DNA of 36,423 nucleotides from an uncultured Clostridia bacterium (GTDB lineage: Bacteria > Bacillota > Clostridia > Christensenellales > Pumilibacteraceae). Position numbers and translations under genes: made by a program. The notes beneath the pieces are model-generated. The model saw nothing but the letters and a program-made list of their open reading frames with translations. It was not told the DNA's origin and did no database searches. Where the stretch lies: assembly GCA_944372345.1 (NCBI GenBank), contig CALVYT010000031.1:1-36423 (forward strand), read 5' to 3'. Shown piece after piece: positions 34,699-36,423 of the stretch (position 1 is the first letter of the stretch; every line of letters begins with the position of its first letter).

Positions 34699-35361
34699 TC
34701 AGTCCTTGATTATGTAACCCGCTCCGCGCACGGTGCGCACGACCTTGACGTCGAACACGTCGTCTATCTTGCTGCGCAGATACCTGACGTATACGTCCAC
34801 GACGTTGGTGTTACCGTAGAAATCGAAGCCCCAAACCGCGTCCAGCGCCTGTTCGCGCGTAATAACGGTGTTCCTGTTTTCAAGCAGGTATACGAGCAGG
34901 TCGTATTCCTTTTTGGTAAGTTCCACGGGCACGTCCTCGTAAGTGACGCTGCGCGCGTTGCGGTCGACGACGAGCTTGCCGTAGGTCAGCTTTTCGCCCT
35001 TGAACGCCTCCCGCCGTTTCAGATGCACGCGTATGCGCGCGAGCAGTTCTTCGATCGCGAACGGCTTGGTCATATAGTCGTCCGCGCCTATATCCAGCCC
35101 CGCGACCTTATCCATTATCTGATCGCGCGCCGTAAGTATCAGCACGGGCGTGTCCTTAGTCTGCCGCAGCCGCCGCAGCAGTTCTATGCCGCTCATTCCC
35201 GGCAGCATAAGGTCGAGTATTATGAGGTCGTAATCGTGCGCGAGCGCGCTTTCGAGAGCCGTGCGCCCGTCCGAAATGTGGCGCACCTCATACCCCTCGT
35301 GTTCCAGTTCGAGCTGCACGAACCGTGCTATCTTCGCTTCGTCTTCCACTATAAGGATCAT
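34699..35361 (-). CDS. OmpR/PhoB-family response regulator
   Basis: A 220-residue transcription factor. The receiver domain has the acidic pair E6/D7, phospho-acceptor D50 (LIILDLMLPGMSG), T77 and K99 (DDYMTKPF). The C-terminal winged helix (about 125-218) shows LTKKEYDLLVYLLENRNTVI, the recognition region TREQALDAVWG, and NVVDVYVRYLRSKID, typical of OmpR/PhoB proteins. An AGAGGAA site precedes the ATG. It lies 25 bases after metA and four bases before its kinase, so metA, regulator and kinase may form one transcript. The regulated genes are not evident. Confidence 0.95.
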   Translation of the reverse strand: MILIVEDEAKIARFVQLELEHEGYEVRHISDGRTALESALAHDYDLIILDLMLPGMSGIELLRRLRQTKDTPVLILTARDQIMDKVAGLDIGADDYMTKPFAIEELLARIRVHLKRREAFKGEKLTYGKLVVDRNARSVTYEDVPVELTKKEYDLLVYLLENRNTVITREQALDAVWGFDFYGNTNVVDVYVRYLRSKIDDVFDVKVVRTVRGAGYIIKD

Positions 35362-35386
35362 TTTATCGTTCCTCTTGCGTAATTCT

Positions 35387-36304
35387 TTATTTTATGGCGT
35401 TGATGTCGTAAGGCGTTTCCTGATAGACGTAGTAGTTCAGCCAGTTGGACATCAACAGAGACGAATGCGCCCTCCACGTCAGACGCGGCTCGCCGTCCTC
35501 TCCGTAATAGTTCACGGGAGCTGCGACGTCCGTCCTGCCCAGCCTGACGTCCCGCCTGTATTCGGCGTCCAGAGTGTATTTGTCGTACTCGCCGTGCCCG
35601 AACACGAGCACGCGGCGGCGGTCCCTGCTCGCCGCGAGGTATATCCCCGCCTCGTCCGATTCGGCGAGAATGTCGAGATCCTCCACGGCGCGTAGCGCGT
35701 TCTGATCCACTTCGGTATGGCGGGAGTGCGGAGCGTAAAAATACTCGTCGAAATTGCGCACGAGCGGGTTGGAACGCTTCATACTGCGATGCCTGTATAC
35801 GCCGCTGAGTTTTCGGGCTAGCGGCACTTTATCCACGCCGTAAAAGCAGTACGCCGCGGCGATCGCCGCCCAGCAGATATACATAGACGAGAATACGTTG
35901 TGCTGCGCCCAGTCCATTATGCGCACGATCTCGTCCCAGTATCCGACGTCCTCGAAATTCATCTGTTCCACGGGCGCGCCCGTGAATATCATCCCGTCGA
36001 ACTTGCGCCCCTCCGCATACGCTTCGTCGAACGTCGTGTAAAACGAACGGAGATGATCCTCGGGCGTGTGGGTAGCGCGGTACGTCGCCGTTTGCAGCAG
36101 CGTGATCTCCACTTGCAGCGGCGTGTTGGAAATGAGGCGGAGCAGTTCGAGTTCCGTCTCCTCTTTATTCGGCATCAGATTGAGGATGCCGATGGAAAGC
36201 GGGCGGATCTCCTGCGCGCGCGCCCTCCTGTCCGCCATTACGAATATGTTTTCCTTTTCGAGTATTTCCTTTGCCGGCAGAGCCGACGGTATGATAACGG
36301 GCAT
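35387..36304 (-). CDS. metA: Homoserine O-acyltransferase (MetA family, probably acetyl-specific)
   Basis: It activates homoserine by O-acylation in methionine synthesis. The 305 residues match the family. The nucleophile is C144 in YICWAAIAAAY (most relatives have CWGAQA); the triad is completed by the HGEYD motif near residue 233. The glutamate in FTGAPVEQM (E113) corresponds to the family position where glutamate gives acetyl-CoA and glycine gives succinyl-CoA specificity, so acetyl transfer is predicted. The sequence MPVIIPSALPAKEILEKENI is a typical N-terminus, and a GAGAGG site lies seven bases upstream of the ATG. No SAM riboswitch or T-box fits in the short leader. Confidence 0.93.
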   Translation of the reverse strand: MPVIIPSALPAKEILEKENIFVMADRRARAQEIRPLSIGILNLMPNKEETELELLRLISNTPLQVEITLLQTATYRATHTPEDHLRSFYTTFDEAYAEGRKFDGMIFTGAPVEQMNFEDVGYWDEIVRIMDWAQHNVFSSMYICWAAIAAAYCFYGVDKVPLARKLSGVYRHRSMKRSNPLVRNFDEYFYAPHSRHTEVDQNALRAVEDLDILAESDEAGIYLAASRDRRRVLVFGHGEYDKYTLDAEYRRDVRLGRTDVAAPVNYYGEDGEPRLTWRAHSSLLMSNWLNYYVYQETPYDINAIK

Positions 36305-36322
36305 TTCTACACCTCTCGGTCA

Positions 36323-36352
36323 AGCATAACATAATCCCGACGCTTTTGTCAA
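36323..36352 (-). promoter_or_regulatory. metA promoter
   Basis: Read on the minus strand: a perfect TTGACA (36352-36347), 18 bp, TATGCT (36328-36323). Confidence 0.65.
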
Positions 36353-36363
36353 GCAAAGCAAAG

Positions 36364-36391
36364 AGCCGCCCGCCCCGAAAGGCGGACGGCT
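36364..36391. terminator. Hairpin upstream of the metA promoter, possible terminator
   Basis: AGCCG/CGGCT and CCGCC/GGCGG form a stem with one mismatch and a 6-nt loop. The following T content is poor on both strands, so termination of a neighbouring gene outside the window is only likely, not certain. Confidence 0.4.
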
Positions 36392-36423
36392 GTCTGCGTT
36401 TTGTCTGCCGCTGCGGCTTTTTC

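Overview
The window is a gene-dense, high-G+C stretch of a chromosome, most likely from an uncultured gut-type Clostridia (Firmicutes/Bacillota; a Christensenellales-like lineage is my guess, not shown by any marker). The reasons are strong AGGAGG-type ribosome sites, sigma-A promoters with 17-18 bp spacers, intrinsic terminators, an AgrC/LytTR-type two-component pair, PdxS/PdxT vitamin B6 synthesis and zinc-ribbon/DUF4190 membrane proteins. The standard genetic code fits every gene. I see no tRNA, rRNA, CRISPR array, prophage or complete insertion sequence.

Layout. 1-867: a diverged tandem repeat, then a promoter-to-terminator unit that looks like a structured non-coding RNA. 868-2311: pdxS-pdxT. 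2847-4053: two paralogous zinc-ribbon, Gln/Tyr-rich, DUF4190 proteins. 4183-5473 (minus): a PHP phosphoesterase and an overlapping tandem-HTH regulator. 5515-6355: a cluster of palindromic repeats. 6356-7558 (minus): NADP isocitrate dehydrogenase. 7714-12833 (minus): a LytTR two-component system followed by two secreted GH16 lichenase-like glucanases. 12951-17901: a cell-envelope block, glmM-uppP-ddl (minus) divergent from glmS (plus). 17995-19646: an archaeal-type phosphoglycerate mutase and a Dabb-domain protein. 19732-20347: a small HTH protein and an orphan small RNA. 20476-23365: a conserved protein of unknown role and a CoA-disulfide-reductase/rhodanese fusion. 23752-25361 (minus): an ADP-ribosylglycohydrolase and MTA/SAH nucleosidase. 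25455-33179 (minus): rpoB-rpoC. 33453-36304 (minus): metA and an OmpR/EnvZ-type two-component pair.

The genes group by role. GlmS and GlmM make glucosamine-1-phosphate for peptidoglycan, UppP recycles the undecaprenyl carrier and Ddl makes D-Ala-D-Ala. The LytTR pair lies directly upstream of the glucanase genes and may control them. The nucleosidase and MetA belong to methionine/SAM metabolism at opposite ends of the RNA polymerase genes.

The most interesting signals are regulatory. Three genes (PHP protein, the 20476 gene, the nucleosidase) have a well-formed promoter whose -10 box ends exactly six bases before the ATG, which predicts leaderless mRNAs. rpoB has a roughly 195-base leader with a 22-codon reading frame ending just before an intrinsic-terminator hairpin, and its product has a very acidic tail of about 110 residues. 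There are two candidate orphan structured RNAs, a palindromic repeat family with a shared core, and a tandem duplication that copies a ribosome site and start codon.
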